This document shows, piece by piece, positions 9,717 through 18,401 of a DNA stretch of 64,000 bases; positions within the stretch are counted from its first letter, which is position 1; each line of letters opens with the position of its first letter. The stretch is from Micavibrio sp. (GTDB lineage Bacteria; Pseudomonadota; Alphaproteobacteria; Micavibrionales; Micavibrionaceae), in contig BQJE01000004.1 of the NCBI GenBank assembly GCA_021604545.1, positions 166,703 through 230,702 of the forward strand, in the 5' to 3' direction. The position numbers were made by a program, and so were the translations under genes. The notes beneath the pieces were generated by a model. That model made no database searches and was not told the DNA's origin. It was given only the letters and a program-made list of their open reading frames with translations.

Positions 9717-10021
9717 GCGCCCATTATTGGTGAAGGTTTTGCTAGATCGTTTGTTGCATCGACTGCAGGGGCAGCATCATTACTAAGATTGGCATCCGAT
9801 TTTAATGGTTCTGGATCAACATTCAATGCTGTAAATGTATTGTGTCCTGATGGAAGTTCACCCTTCAAAGCCTCATGTAGTGTAGTCCCCTTCGATACAC
9901 ATTCCTCCAGGCGCCCTGCAACATTCGGGATGTCCAATAACTTCTCATGCATACATACTTGCGTGAGACGACCCATAAGTCTATCCGCTAAAGTTGATGA
10001 TGGTGTTGTGTCGGTACTCAT
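9713..10021 (-). CDS. Hypothetical protein, 102 residues
   Basis: No family is recognised. The N-terminal half is a short helical region (LADRLMGRLTQVCMHEKLL). The C-terminal half is rich in Asp, Asn, Ala and Pro and probably disordered. The start is supported by AAGGG a few bases before the ATG. It is the first gene of a two-gene operon, overlapping the next gene by four bases. It is divergent from the ProX-like gene at 10136. Confidence 0.65.
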   Translation of the reverse strand: MSTDTTPSSTLADRLMGRLTQVCMHEKLLDIPNVAGRLEECVSKGTTLHEALKGELPSGHNTFTALNVDPEPLKSDANLSNDAAPAVDATNDLAKPSPIMGA

Positions 10022-10135
10022 GTGCCCTTATCCCGCTTATTATTACTAAAATTATGAAGCAAAAAAGTTAACAAACACTTAGCTGCAGCCGCCGAAAAGC
10101 TTGATTTTACTGGCACAATTGGGGATAAAGGCACT

Positions 10136-10666
10136 ATGAGCGAACAAGCCAAAACCCTAGAAAATCAGCCTTTACCGACCACGTCGGGTATGTTGTTTGA
10201 AAATCTACAATCCCTTGATATTGCTTATAATTTACATAATCATAAGCCGATTTTCACGGTTGAGGAGGGTGAGCCACTTAAAAAGGATATTCCGGGCCTT
10301 CATTGCCGCAATTTGTTCCTGCGCGATAAGAAGAAGAAAATGTTTTTGGTGGTGGCGGCCAATGAGACAGAAATTGACCTCAAAAGCCTTCAAAATCTGC
10401 TCGGTTGTGGTCGTTTATCCTTCGGCTCGGCGGACCGCCTTTGGCAATATCTGGGTATCCGCCCTGGCTCTGTTTGCCCGTTTTGTATCATGAATGACAA
10501 GGATCGCGAGGTCAGTATCATTCTCGATCATTCTATGATGGAAGCGGAACGTGTGAATTACCATCCGTTGGACAATGCTATGACCATTGGTTTGCCACCT
10601 TCTGATCTTTTGAAATTCATTAAAAACGTAGGGCACGAGCCCCACATTATTGACTTATCGACATAG
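10136..10666 (+). CDS. ProX-type (YbaK/ProXp) Ala-tRNA(Pro) editing deacylase
   Basis: 176 residues of the YbaK/aminoacyl-tRNA deacylase fold. Free-standing members hydrolyse alanine mischarged on tRNA-Pro. Signature segments are CRNLFLRDKKKK with the conserved Lys-rich stretch, GRLSFGSADRLWQYLGIRPGS, and NYHPLDNAMTIGL near the end, all as in the ProX subfamily. The start is supported by AAAGGC upstream. It stands alone, divergent from the unknown two-gene operon. Confidence 0.85.
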   Translation: MSEQAKTLENQPLPTTSGMLFENLQSLDIAYNLHNHKPIFTVEEGEPLKKDIPGLHCRNLFLRDKKKKMFLVVAANETEIDLKSLQNLLGCGRLSFGSADRLWQYLGIRPGSVCPFCIMNDKDREVSIILDHSMMEAERVNYHPLDNAMTIGLPPSDLLKFIKNVGHEPHIIDLST

Positions 10667-10724
10667 CCCCCTAATTATTAGGCTTAGAGCTGTTTTCACG
10701 GGATTTATGAGCTAGATTAATAAG

Positions 10725-11390
10725 ATGGAACCAAACCCCTTCGCACCTGAATTTGATGACCTGCCGGAAACCATCGCGATTTTCCCGCTGGCGGGGGTTT
10801 TGCTTTTGCCGTGCGGGCAATTGCCTCTAAACATTTTTGAGCCGCGATATCTGTCCATGGTCGAGGATGCTATGGCGGCGGACCGTTATATTGGCATGGT
10901 GCAGCCGCGTGATAAAACAATTCGGGAGATTGTAGATAATACACCGGTTTTTGAAACCGGGTGCGCTGGCAAGATCACAGCGTTTAATGAAACCGAAGAG
11001 GGAAAATATCTCATCACCTTAACCGGTATCTGCCGTTTTAATATTACCGAAGAAGTTTCGGGTAATAGAAATTATCGCAGAGTGCGTACGCAATGGACAT
11101 CTTATCGTGAAGATTTGCAGGAGAAAAAATGTCTGGATCTCAACCGCACGCAACTCAAAACCTTGCTAAAGAAATATTTTGAGCTGCAGGACATGGACTG
11201 TGATTGGGAAGCCATAGACGGCGCGCCCGATGGCCGGTTGATTACCTGTCTGTCGATGATCTGTCCGTTTGATGCGGGTGAGAAACAAGCCTTGCTCGAA
11301 GCCAAATGTTGTCATACACGGGCGGAATTATTTATGACGATGTTGGAAATAGCCGCTTGTGAGAAAGAGGATTGCTGTTCGCATCATTAA
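10725..11390 (+). CDS. LON N-terminal substrate-binding domain protein
   Basis: 221 residues made up of the LON substrate-binding (PUA-like) domain alone, without the ATPase or protease of Lon. The start of the domain is clear: IAIFPLAGVLLLPCGQLPLNIFEPRYL. It ends in a Cys/His cluster (ACEKEDCCSHH), which is unusual and might bind metal. Such proteins are common in alphaproteobacteria, where they are of unknown function and often next to a Trm112-like gene, as here (18 bases downstream). Probably one operon with that gene. Confidence 0.88.
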   Translation: MEPNPFAPEFDDLPETIAIFPLAGVLLLPCGQLPLNIFEPRYLSMVEDAMAADRYIGMVQPRDKTIREIVDNTPVFETGCAGKITAFNETEEGKYLITLTGICRFNITEEVSGNRNYRRVRTQWTSYREDLQEKKCLDLNRTQLKTLLKKYFELQDMDCDWEAIDGAPDGRLITCLSMICPFDAGEKQALLEAKCCHTRAELFMTMLEIAACEKEDCCSHH

Positions 11391-11408
11391 TGTCTACGAT
11401 GAGCCATC

Positions 11409-11585
11409 ATGAATAAAGTTGATCCAAAATTGCTGGAAATTCTGGTTTGTCCGCTGACCAAATCACCTTTGCGCTATGACTCTGAGGCGCAGGAATTGAT
11501 TTCCGAGCAAGCCAAGCTCGCCTATCCTATCCGCGATGGTATTCCTATTATGCTGGTCGATGAGGCGCGTAGCTTAGAGGATTAA
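11409..11585 (+). CDS. Trm112-like zinc-ribbon protein
   Basis: 58 residues, ATG at 11409 to TAA at 11583-11585. The sequence [17 protein letters not shown] and the closing [17 protein letters not shown] are characteristic of the Trm112/YcaR family. Eukaryotic and some bacterial members activate methyltransferases. Only one Cys of the usual zinc pairs is present (in VCP), which is common in bacterial YcaR proteins. It follows the LON-domain gene closely. Confidence 0.88.
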   Translation: MNKVDPKLLEILVCPLTKSPLRYDSEAQELISEQAKLAYPIRDGIPIMLVDEARSLED

Positions 11586-11593
11586 AAATTTTA

Positions 11594-11626
11594 TTGCGTA
11601 AAACACGCAAATCTGGTTTTAATACT
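11594..11626 (+). promoter_or_regulatory. Candidate leuA promoter with inverted repeat
   Basis: A perfect inverted repeat TTGCGT-5-ACGCAA (11594-11610) is followed by TAATACT at 11620-11626, a plausible -10 element. Initiation about 7 bases further would fall at or within a base or two of the leader ATG at 11630. The repeat could be an operator or a weak terminator for the Trm112-like gene. The assignment is an inference from position and motifs only. Confidence 0.4.
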
Positions 11627-11629
11627 CCT

Positions 11630-11683
11630 ATGAACGCACAGGCAGAAAATCTGAACCTATTGCTGCTCCTACTCTGCCCCTGA
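11630..11683 (+). CDS. leuL: Leucine leader peptide of leuA
   Basis: A 17-codon frame ATG to TGA encodes MNAQAENLNLLLLLLCP: seven of the eight codons 8-15 are Leu, using CTG, CTA, TTG and CTC. It lies 98 bases upstream of leuA. Runs of the end-product amino acid in a short frame ahead of its biosynthetic gene are the hallmark of ribosome-stalling attenuation. No Shine-Dalgarno precedes the ATG, and the likely -10 box sits just before it, so a leaderless transcript is likely, as described for trpL in Sinorhizobium meliloti. Its own product needs no function beyond being translated. Confidence 0.82.
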   Translation: MNAQAENLNLLLLLLCP

Positions 11684-11722
11684 GCGGGTATGAGGCGCCT
11701 AGCCGCGCCTGCGCTCCAGGGG
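11677..11722 (+). promoter_or_regulatory. Attenuator stem-loop of the leuA leader
   Basis: The end of the leader peptide frame forms a long hairpin. The outer arms CCCCTGAGCG (11677-11686) and 11712-11722 pair with a single-base bulge. The inner arms AGGCGC (11693-11698) and GCGCCT (11705-11710) pair perfectly around CTAGCC. The left arm overlaps the last sense codons and the stop of the leader, so ribosome position should control folding. No T-run follows, so it may act through an alternative structure, Rho or ribosome access rather than as a classical intrinsic terminator. Confidence 0.6.
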
Positions 11723-11781
11723 ATTTCACAAAACTTCCGAAACATTGATAAAAAAGTAAAAGCGCTTTAAAAGGAGCAGCT

Positions 11782-13341
11782 ATGAGCAGTAAAGACCAGA
11801 TCGTCATATTCGACACAACACTAAGAGACGGCGAACAATCGCCGGGCTGTTCTATGAATCTTGAGGAGAAGCTGAAAATGGCGCGGCTTCTTGATGAGAT
11901 GGGTGTTGATATTATTGAGGCTGGCTTTCCTGTGGCTTCGCCGGGTGACTTTGAAGCGGTTAATGAAATTGCCAAGACGGTAAAAAATTCTGTGGTTTGT
12001 GGTTTGTCACGGGCCAAAAAGGCTGACATCGAAGCCTCTGGGGATGCGATCAAGCCGGCCAAACGAAAACGCATTCACACTTTTATTTCAACTTCGCCGT
12101 TACATATGAAACATAAGCTGCAAATGCCGCCGGAACAGGTTCTAGAGGCGGTGGCCGAAAGTGTGACCTTTGCGCGTAACTTTACCGATGATGTTGAGTG
12201 GAGCGCGGAAGATGCGTCGCGCACTGAAGATGATTTTCTTTGTCATGCGGTAGAAATTGCGATCAACTCAGGTGCGACAACGGTCAATATTCCCGATACG
12301 GTTGGTTATACTATTCCCGAGGAATACGGTGCCAAGATCGCGATGCTGATGGAGCGCGTGCCGAATATCGATAAAGCGATTATTTCCACCCACTGTCACA
12401 ATGATTTGGGACTGGCCGTGGCTAATTCTCTTGCAGGTGTTGCGAACGGTGCGCGGCAGATTGAATGTACCATCAACGGTATTGGTGAACGTGCCGGCAA
12501 TGCGGCGCTCGAAGAAATTGTTATGGCGCTGCGCACACGTCACGACATGATGCCCTACACCACCAATATCGAGACCGAAAAAATTACCAAAATTTCGCGT
12601 ACACTTTCGGCGATTACCGGCTTTGCTGTGCAGCCTAACAAGGCGATTGTCGGCGCCAATGCTTTCGCCCATGAAAGTGGCATTCATCAGGATGGCATGC
12701 TCAAACACGCCAACACCTATGAGATCATGACGCCGGAATCCGTGGGGCTTACGGAGAGCAAACTGGTGATGGGTAAGCATTCTGGCCGTCATGCGTTTAA
12801 AACTAAACTGGCGGAGCTGGGATTTGAGCTTGGTGATAATGCGTTGCAGGAAGCGTTTGCACGGTTTAAAAACCTTGCCGATAAAAAGAAGGAAATTTTC
12901 GAAGACGATTTGATTGCGCTGGTCGAGGATGAAGTGGTGCGCGAAAATGAACGGATAAAATTTGTCTCTTTGCAGATTGTGGCCGGCACGAAAGGCCCGC
13001 AGACTGCTGAGCTTACTTTGAGCATTGATGGCGCTGAAAAAATCACGAAGGTCGAAGGCAATGGCCCTGTTGATGCGATCTTCAAAGCTATTCGTGAGAT
13101 TGAGCCGCATGCGGATGCTCATTTGAAGCTTTATCAGGTGCATGCTGTCACTGGTGGTACGGACGCCCAAGCCGAAGTGACGGTACGGCTGGAGGAAAAT
13201 GGCCGGACAGTGAACGGGCAGGGCGCGGATGCCGATACGCTGGTGGCTTCGGCGCGGGCCTATATTAACGCGCTGAACAAGCTTATGATGAAACGAGAAG
13301 GCTTTAATCCGCAAACCGCGAGTGACGCGCTAGCGCCTTAA
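11782..13341 (+). CDS. leuA: 2-isopropylmalate synthase
   Basis: 519 residues. It condenses acetyl-CoA with 2-oxoisovalerate in the first committed step of leucine synthesis. The catalytic domain opens with the HMGL-like signature [16 protein letters not shown], with metal ligands in [16 protein letters not shown]. The C-terminal LeuA regulatory domain (allosteric leucine site) spans about residues 370-510. AAGGAG precedes the ATG at good distance. Expression is probably controlled by the leader peptide and hairpin upstream. Its 3' end overlaps the convergent glycosylase gene by four bases. Confidence 0.96.
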   Translation: MSSKDQIVIFDTTLRDGEQSPGCSMNLEEKLKMARLLDEMGVDIIEAGFPVASPGDFEAVNEIAKTVKNSVVCGLSRAKKADIEASGDAIKPAKRKRIHTFISTSPLHMKHKLQMPPEQVLEAVAESVTFARNFTDDVEWSAEDASRTEDDFLCHAVEIAINSGATTVNIPDTVGYTIPEEYGAKIAMLMERVPNIDKAIISTHCHNDLGLAVANSLAGVANGARQIECTINGIGERAGNAALEEIVMALRTRHDMMPYTTNIETEKITKISRTLSAITGFAVQPNKAIVGANAFAHESGIHQDGMLKHANTYEIMTPESVGLTESKLVMGKHSGRHAFKTKLAELGFELGDNALQEAFARFKNLADKKKEIFEDDLIALVEDEVVRENERIKFVSLQIVAGTKGPQTAELTLSIDGAEKITKVEGNGPVDAIFKAIREIEPHADAHLKLYQVHAVTGGTDAQAEVTVRLEENGRTVNGQGADADTLVASARAYINALNKLMMKREGFNPQTASDALAP

Positions 13342-13973
13342 AGCTGCTTTTTTATTTTCTCAAAAACATCTTCAAACATTTCTGTCGTCAGACGCTTCGT
13401 ATTGGTGTTGTAGCGTGAGCAGTGATAGCTATCGATGAGGGTAATGCCGCCACTCATGTCATGCGTAGCGTTATGCGCAAATTTATGCGCGCTGATTTTT
13501 TGTCCAAAGGTTTTTACAACGGCGTTGTGCGATATAAGGCCAAGGCTCAAGATCACTTTCAAATTCTTCATCTCCTCAATCTCATGCACCAAAAAAGAAC
13601 GGCAGGTATTCATCTCTTCCGTGATTGGCTTATTCTCCGGCGGCACGCAGCGCACGGCATTGGTGATGCGGCAGTTCTTGAGCGCCAACCCGTCATCCGC
13701 ATGTGCCTCGTAATCCCCTTCGGCAAACCCAAATTTCAGCAGCGTCGCATAGAGCAAATCACCAGCATAATCACCGGTAAAGGGCCGTCCGGTGAAATTG
13801 GCGCCTTTGAGTCCTGGTGCCAGCCCAACAACCAATAATTCCGCGTCCTGAGAGCCAAAAGAGGGCACCGGCGCATTGAATTTATCCGGGAATTTGCCCC
13901 GGTTTTCCTCCCGAAAAGCCTGAAGGCGCGGGCATAAATTGCAGTCTTTGTCTGGTGCTTTCTCGGGGATCAT
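13338..13973 (-). CDS. Uracil-DNA glycosylase, family 5-like (UDGb)
   Basis: About 211 residues. It would excise uracil and possibly other deaminated bases from DNA. The family 5 pattern is seen as GLAPGLKGANFTGRPFTGDYAG and later SYHCSRYNTNTKRLT, where families usually have HPSxxNxxT/GRLT; Pro is replaced by Cys. Cysteines in the first 20 residues (CNLCP) and in NAVRCVPP may hold the iron-sulphur cluster. The frame extends back to 14048, but the ATG at 13973 (MIPEKAP) has an AGGAAA ribosome site and suits the family length. It is divergent from rpoZ. Confidence 0.88.
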   Translation of the reverse strand: MIPEKAPDKDCNLCPRLQAFREENRGKFPDKFNAPVPSFGSQDAELLVVGLAPGLKGANFTGRPFTGDYAGDLLYATLLKFGFAEGDYEAHADDGLALKNCRITNAVRCVPPENKPITEEMNTCRSFLVHEIEEMKNLKVILSLGLISHNAVVKTFGQKISAHKFAHNATHDMSGGITLIDSYHCSRYNTNTKRLTTEMFEDVFEKIKKQL

Positions 13974-14053
13974 GATTTTCCTACCCAATGCTTGCTTTTT
14001 AAGGGAAAACTGACTATAAAGCCTTCTCTGGCAAAAGGAAAAGGACATTATTT

Positions 14054-14440
14054 ATGGCACGCGTTACCGTAGAAGATTGCATTGAAAAAGTCACAAATCG
14101 CTTTGAGTTGGTAATGGTTGCGGCACAAAGAGCCCGCAAAATCGGCTCTGGTGCCCCGTTGACGATTGAGCGTGACGATGACAAAAACTGTGTGGTTTCG
14201 TTGCGCGAAATTGCCGGTGAAAACGTCGGTGTTGAAGATCTGAAAGAGGAGCTTACCCGTTCTCACCAGCGCATTATTGCGCAGGAGGAAGAGGAAGAGC
14301 CGGTTGACTTTATGGACGGTGAAGAGGAATGGAACGCGATGGCTGCGCGCAAAGTTGATCCTGACCTCGATATTAATGACGACGATGATGCCAGCGAGCC
14401 GTCACTGGAAGATTTGGCAGGTAAACCAGCCGAAGAGTAA
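14054..14440 (+). CDS. rpoZ: RNA polymerase omega subunit
   Basis: 128 residues. The first 65 are the conserved omega fold starting [20 protein letters not shown] with AAQRARKI. It helps assemble beta-prime and, in other proteobacteria, forms part of a ppGpp site. The C-terminal half is an acidic tail ([18 protein letters not shown]), longer than in E. coli and common in alphaproteobacteria. The neighbouring rsh gene, which makes ppGpp, follows as in most of the class, separated by a terminator. Confidence 0.96.
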   Translation: MARVTVEDCIEKVTNRFELVMVAAQRARKIGSGAPLTIERDDDKNCVVSLREIAGENVGVEDLKEELTRSHQRIIAQEEEEEPVDFMDGEEEWNAMAARKVDPDLDINDDDDASEPSLEDLAGKPAEE

Positions 14441-14465
14441 TTTTTACGTTATAATCCAAGCAATA

Positions 14466-14491
14466 AAGCCGGGACATATAGCCCGGCTTTT
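14466..14491 (+). terminator. Intrinsic terminator after rpoZ
   Basis: AAGCCGGG and CCCGGCTT pair perfectly around an 8-base loop and end in TTTT. It lies 26 bases after the rpoZ stop and separates rpoZ from rsh. Confidence 0.9.
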
Positions 14492-14590
14492 CTATGTCCG
14501 GAATTCATTCATGATTTTTACAGCTTTTCATGCTACTTTAACGCTATGGAATATATTGAAAACTGTAGCTTAGAGCATGATTGAGCGCGC

Positions 14591-16753
14591 ATGATTGAAC
14601 AAAGTGATCTTGTTGACCAGATAAAGGCCTATAAACCCGATCTCGATTCCGAGGCCGTTGGCAAAGCCTATGATTACGCAAAAAAAATGCATGATGGCCA
14701 GACCCGTGCGTCTGGTGAGCCTTATTACACCCACCCGGTCGAGGTCGCCAGCATTCTGGCTGGTATGAAAATGGATATCGGCACGATTATTACGGCGATT
14801 TTACACGACACGCTGGAAGATACCGACGCCACCTATGAGGACTTAAAAAAAATATTTGGTGAAGAGGTTGCCGATCTGGTGAACGGGGTTAGCAAACTGA
14901 CACGGATCGAAAGTCAAACCGTGGAAGGCAAGCAGGCCGAGAATTTTAGAAAATTATTATTGGCGATGTCGGAAGATATTCGTGTTCTGTTGGTGAAACT
15001 GGCCGATCGCCTTCACAATATGCGTACGCTGGATAGTTTTAAAGACACAGAAAAGCGCCGCCGCATCGCACTCGAGACACTAGAGATATATGCGCCTTTG
15101 GCCGAGCGTATTGGTGTTCACCAAATGAAGGAAGAGCTGGAAGATCTGTGCTTTACTTATTTGAACTCTGAGGCTCGGGAAAGCCTTGCCAATCGTCTTT
15201 CTTTTTTGCGCAGTGAAGGCACGGGAATTGTCGACAAGATTATCAGCGAGCTGACGAAGAAATTTAAGGACGCCGGTATTGATGCCGAGATAACCGGACG
15301 TGAAAAAACGCGCTATTCGATCTGGAAGAAAATGCAGCGTAAAAATGTGACATTCGAGCAGCTTTCCGATGTTATGGCGTTCCGCATTGTCGTGGACAAG
15401 GTCGAGGAATGTTATAACGTCCTAGGTTTGCTGCACAGCCATTACCCTAGCGTTCCGGGGCGGTTTAAGGACTATATCTCAACACCCAAACCCAATGGCT
15501 ACCGCTCGATTCATACAACTGTGATGGGGCCGGAACAACAACGGATTGAAATTCAAATCCGTACAAGAGAAATGCATTATGAGGCCGATCTCGGTGTGGC
15601 GGCGCATTGGGCGTATAAAGAAGGCGAGATGCCGAGCCTCAAGGATGTCAAAAAATATCGTTGGCTGCGTGAACTTCTTGAGATTTTGGAACAAGAACAG
15701 CGCCCTGAAGATTTCTGGGAAAATACAAAACTCGAATTGTTTCAGGAGCAAGTCTATGTATTCTCACCCAAGGGTGATTTGATTGAGCTTCCCAATGGCG
15801 CGACGCCGATTGATTTTGCCTATGCTATTCACTCTGATGTTGGTGATAAATGTGTTGGCGCCAAAATAAACGGTCGCATTGCACCGCTGAACACCGCTCT
15901 CAGCAATGGTGACCAGGTTGATATCATCACTGCCAAGACCCAGAATCCTTCCCCGACATGGGAGCGTTTTGTGGTTACCGGTAAGGCGCGCTCACATATC
16001 CGTAAATTTATCCGCAACCAGCAACGCGGCGAATATGTGACGCTTGGCAAGGCAATGCTGCAAAAGATTTTTCGTCAGGAAGGCTATGACTTCACCGAAA
16101 AGGCTGTCAATAACGTACTCAAAAAATTCAAAGCAGATGAGAGCGATGACATCTATGCCAATATCGGGTCAGGCTTACTGGTCGCTCGTGATGTTTTTAA
16201 AGCCATTTTTCCTGCGCATAAAACAGAAATTGCCAAACGCCCGGCTTCTGATATGGATCACGCTGCTATGTTCCGCCCGCATGAGGATGGCAAAGACGCA
16301 CCGATGCCGATCAAGGGGCTTATCCCTGGCATGGCTATGCATTTTGCGCGCTGTTGCCACCCGCTTCCAGGTGATCGCATTGTTGGGATTGTTACGACCG
16401 GTAAGGGTGTGACAATTCATACGATTGATTGTGAAACGCTGGAGACTTTTGCTGATACGCCTGAACGTTGGCTCGACGTGTCATGGGGTGAGGGACCGGA
16501 TACGCCGGAATCACATGTCGGGCGGCTTAATCTGACCTTTATTAACGAGGCTGGCGCGCTTGGCACCATTACAACCGTAATCGGTATCAATGGAGGTAAC
16601 ATTACCAATTTGAAAATCACGAGTCGCTCGATTGATTTCTGGGATATCGTTATTGATATCTACGTTAAGGATACCAAACATCTCAGTAATATTATCGCCG
16701 CGCTACGGGCCACACCGATTGTCGCGAGCGTTGAGCGTGCCAGAGGAAGATAA
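14591..16753 (+). CDS. rsh: Bifunctional (p)ppGpp synthetase/hydrolase
   Basis: 720 residues. It makes and degrades the starvation signal (p)ppGpp. The HD hydrolase domain contains ILHDTLED (H72-D73, E76-D77). The synthetase domain carries RFKD at 291-294, the RXKD form seen in bifunctional enzymes rather than the EXDD form of RelA, and the loop PNGYRSIHTT. A TGS domain (YVFSPKGDLIELPNG) and a C-terminal ACT domain (NEAGALGTITTVI) complete the long RelA/SpoT layout. As usual in alphaproteobacteria it follows rpoZ and is the only such gene seen here. Confidence 0.96.
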   Translation: MIEQSDLVDQIKAYKPDLDSEAVGKAYDYAKKMHDGQTRASGEPYYTHPVEVASILAGMKMDIGTIITAILHDTLEDTDATYEDLKKIFGEEVADLVNGVSKLTRIESQTVEGKQAENFRKLLLAMSEDIRVLLVKLADRLHNMRTLDSFKDTEKRRRIALETLEIYAPLAERIGVHQMKEELEDLCFTYLNSEARESLANRLSFLRSEGTGIVDKIISELTKKFKDAGIDAEITGREKTRYSIWKKMQRKNVTFEQLSDVMAFRIVVDKVEECYNVLGLLHSHYPSVPGRFKDYISTPKPNGYRSIHTTVMGPEQQRIEIQIRTREMHYEADLGVAAHWAYKEGEMPSLKDVKKYRWLRELLEILEQEQRPEDFWENTKLELFQEQVYVFSPKGDLIELPNGATPIDFAYAIHSDVGDKCVGAKINGRIAPLNTALSNGDQVDIITAKTQNPSPTWERFVVTGKARSHIRKFIRNQQRGEYVTLGKAMLQKIFRQEGYDFTEKAVNNVLKKFKADESDDIYANIGSGLLVARDVFKAIFPAHKTEIAKRPASDMDHAAMFRPHEDGKDAPMPIKGLIPGMAMHFARCCHPLPGDRIVGIVTTGKGVTIHTIDCETLETFADTPERWLDVSWGEGPDTPESHVGRLNLTFINEAGALGTITTVIGINGGNITNLKITSRSIDFWDIVIDIYVKDTKHLSNIIAALRATPIVASVERARGR

Positions 16754-16762
16754 AGTAGGGCG

Positions 16763-17293
16763 TTAAGCCGGGCAGCTCAGCAAGGCTTCAAACGGGCAGG
16801 GGACTTTATCGCGGCCGCCGAGGCCTTCCAGCTCGATAATACAAATACCGGCAGACACTTTTGATCCGGCTTGTTCAATCAAATTCACGGCGGCGCCCAT
16901 CGTGCCACCAGTGGCAAGAAGATCATCCACCAGTACAATATTGGAATCCTTTTCGATCAAATCTGTCTGCAACTCAATCACATCTGAGCCGTATTCAAGA
17001 TCATACTCATAAGACAAAACCTCACCCGGCAACTTGCCTTTCTTGCGGATCATACCAAAGCCAATACCCATTTCCATTGCCAGTGGCGCGGCGACCAGAA
17101 ACCCGCGCGATTCAATGCCCATCAGCATGTCGGGTTGATAGGATTCAATTTTCTCCCGCATCTGCCCGATGGTTTCACGCCAGGCCGCCGGATCGGCCAG
17201 CAATGTGGCGATGTCATAAAAATTTATGCCCGGTTTTGGGAAATCGGGAACGATACGGATGGAGTCGAGAATATTCATAGCGTCCTTATTCAT
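16763..17293 (-). CDS. apt: Adenine phosphoribosyltransferase
   Basis: 176 residues. It salvages adenine to AMP with PRPP. The PRPP-binding loop is VLVDDLLATGGT and the adenine-site segment FDIATLL-like FYDIATLLADP is present at the N-terminus. Two in-frame ATGs (17293 and 17278) are both preceded by AAGGA-like sites; the longer form starts MNKDAMNILDS. It is the only minus-strand gene in the rpoZ to era run, converging on rsh and diverging from the DUF2062 gene. Confidence 0.95.
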   Translation of the reverse strand: MNKDAMNILDSIRIVPDFPKPGINFYDIATLLADPAAWRETIGQMREKIESYQPDMLMGIESRGFLVAAPLAMEMGIGFGMIRKKGKLPGEVLSYEYDLEYGSDVIELQTDLIEKDSNIVLVDDLLATGGTMGAAVNLIEQAGSKVSAGICIIELEGLGGRDKVPCPFEALLSCPA

Positions 17294-17358
17294 AGCTTCC
17301 TTGTCCTTATGACTTGAGTTTTATTGCTTTTAGCACGGACCGTCCTTATGTTCCAATA

Positions 17359-17943
17359 ATGTTTAAGCGTCGTAAACCGCGTAGCCCTTTGGGTCATGCA
17401 AGAGAGATTTTCTGGCCATCCATGGGATGGGTGCGGGCGATTAAATACGCCAGGCACCGTGTCGTACGCTTGTCCGATAGCACGCATAAGATTGCTGCCG
17501 GGCTCGCGGTTGGTGCGGCGATGTCATTTTCGCCGCTGGTTGGGCTGCATTTTCTTCAGACAGCAATCGTTTGTTACATCCTGAGATTTAATATCCTGGC
17601 CTCTTTTATTGGCACCGCGGTAGGCAATCCCTGGACATTTCCCTTTATCTGGTGGGCTAGCTACACGCTGGGCAGTTATATTTTCGGCTTGTTTGGCTGG
17701 AGCGGTGCGGCGGATCTGCCTGATGAAATGACTTTAGGGATTTTATGGGAGATCATTAAAACCCAGCCCATGCAGATATTCCTGCCCTGGATGTTGGGTG
17801 GTTATTTGATTGGTTTTGCTGTATGGTTCCCGGCATATTTTGCGTTTTATCCGATGGTAAAAGCAGGGCGTGCGGCGCGGCGGCGCGTACGTTTGAAACG
17901 GATGCATGCAGCCGCAAAAGAATTAACGGGACAGCAAGAATAA
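17359..17943 (+). CDS. DUF2062 membrane protein
   Basis: 194 residues from the ATG at 17359 ([12 protein letters not shown]). The frame runs back to 17314, but the later start matches other alphaproteobacterial members. The family core is [23 protein letters not shown], followed by membrane segments including the conserved [12 protein letters not shown]. The function of the family is not established; members are small inner-membrane proteins. Its stop overlaps the acpS start by one base (TAATG), and it belongs to the acpS-lepB-rnc-era block. Confidence 0.88.
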   Translation: MFKRRKPRSPLGHAREIFWPSMGWVRAIKYARHRVVRLSDSTHKIAAGLAVGAAMSFSPLVGLHFLQTAIVCYILRFNILASFIGTAVGNPWTFPFIWWASYTLGSYIFGLFGWSGAADLPDEMTLGILWEIIKTQPMQIFLPWMLGGYLIGFAVWFPAYFAFYPMVKAGRAARRRVRLKRMHAAAKELTGQQE

Positions 17944-18344
17944 TGATTGTTGGTATTGGCAGTGATTTAATCGATATTCGTCGCGTTGAAAAAGTGATGG
18001 GGCGTTTTGAAGCGCGTTTTATCGCTCGCTGTTTTACGGATATTGAGCAGAAAAAAGCCGAGCGCCGTCGCGGTGCCGGTACCCATATTGATACCTATGC
18101 CAAGCGCTTTGCCGCGAAAGAGGCATGTTCAAAGGCGCTGGGCACTGGCTTTAACCACGGCGTCTATATGAAAGATATCGGTGTGGTCAATGATGCTTCC
18201 GGGCGGCCAACGCTTGAGCTCACTGGTGGTGCCCGCAGTCGTCTGGCGGATATGGTGCCGGCGGGCATGAAACCTTCTGTTCATTTAACCATTACCGATG
18301 AGCCGCCTCTGGCCAAGGCCGTTGTCATTATAGAGGTCCTTTAG
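17943..18344 (+). CDS. acpS: Holo-[acyl-carrier-protein] synthase
   Basis: 133 residues. It transfers phosphopantetheine from CoA to acyl carrier protein. The family signature is complete: [18 protein letters not shown] at the start and [16 protein letters not shown] in the middle, holding the metal-binding Asp and Glu. The frame stays open to 17823 upstream, but the ATG at 17943 is the conserved start and is coupled to the preceding stop. The next gene, lepB, starts 57 bases downstream. Confidence 0.96.
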   Translation: MIVGIGSDLIDIRRVEKVMGRFEARFIARCFTDIEQKKAERRRGAGTHIDTYAKRFAAKEACSKALGTGFNHGVYMKDIGVVNDASGRPTLELTGGARSRLADMVPAGMKPSVHLTITDEPPLAKAVVIIEVL

Positions 18345-18401
18345 GGCCGGCCGCTTAATTCGGGGCTGGTTTTCGTTAGAACTTTGCTATAGAAAACAAT
18401 C

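Noticed and set aside
9615..10049. 144-codon plus-strand frame
   Set aside because: Covers two minus-strand genes joined by an ATGA overlap with a good ribosome site; the plus frame has neither.
12268..13314. 348-codon frame on the minus strand
   Set aside because: It lies wholly opposite leuA, whose motifs and full length are certain. Its composition is that expected of an antisense frame.
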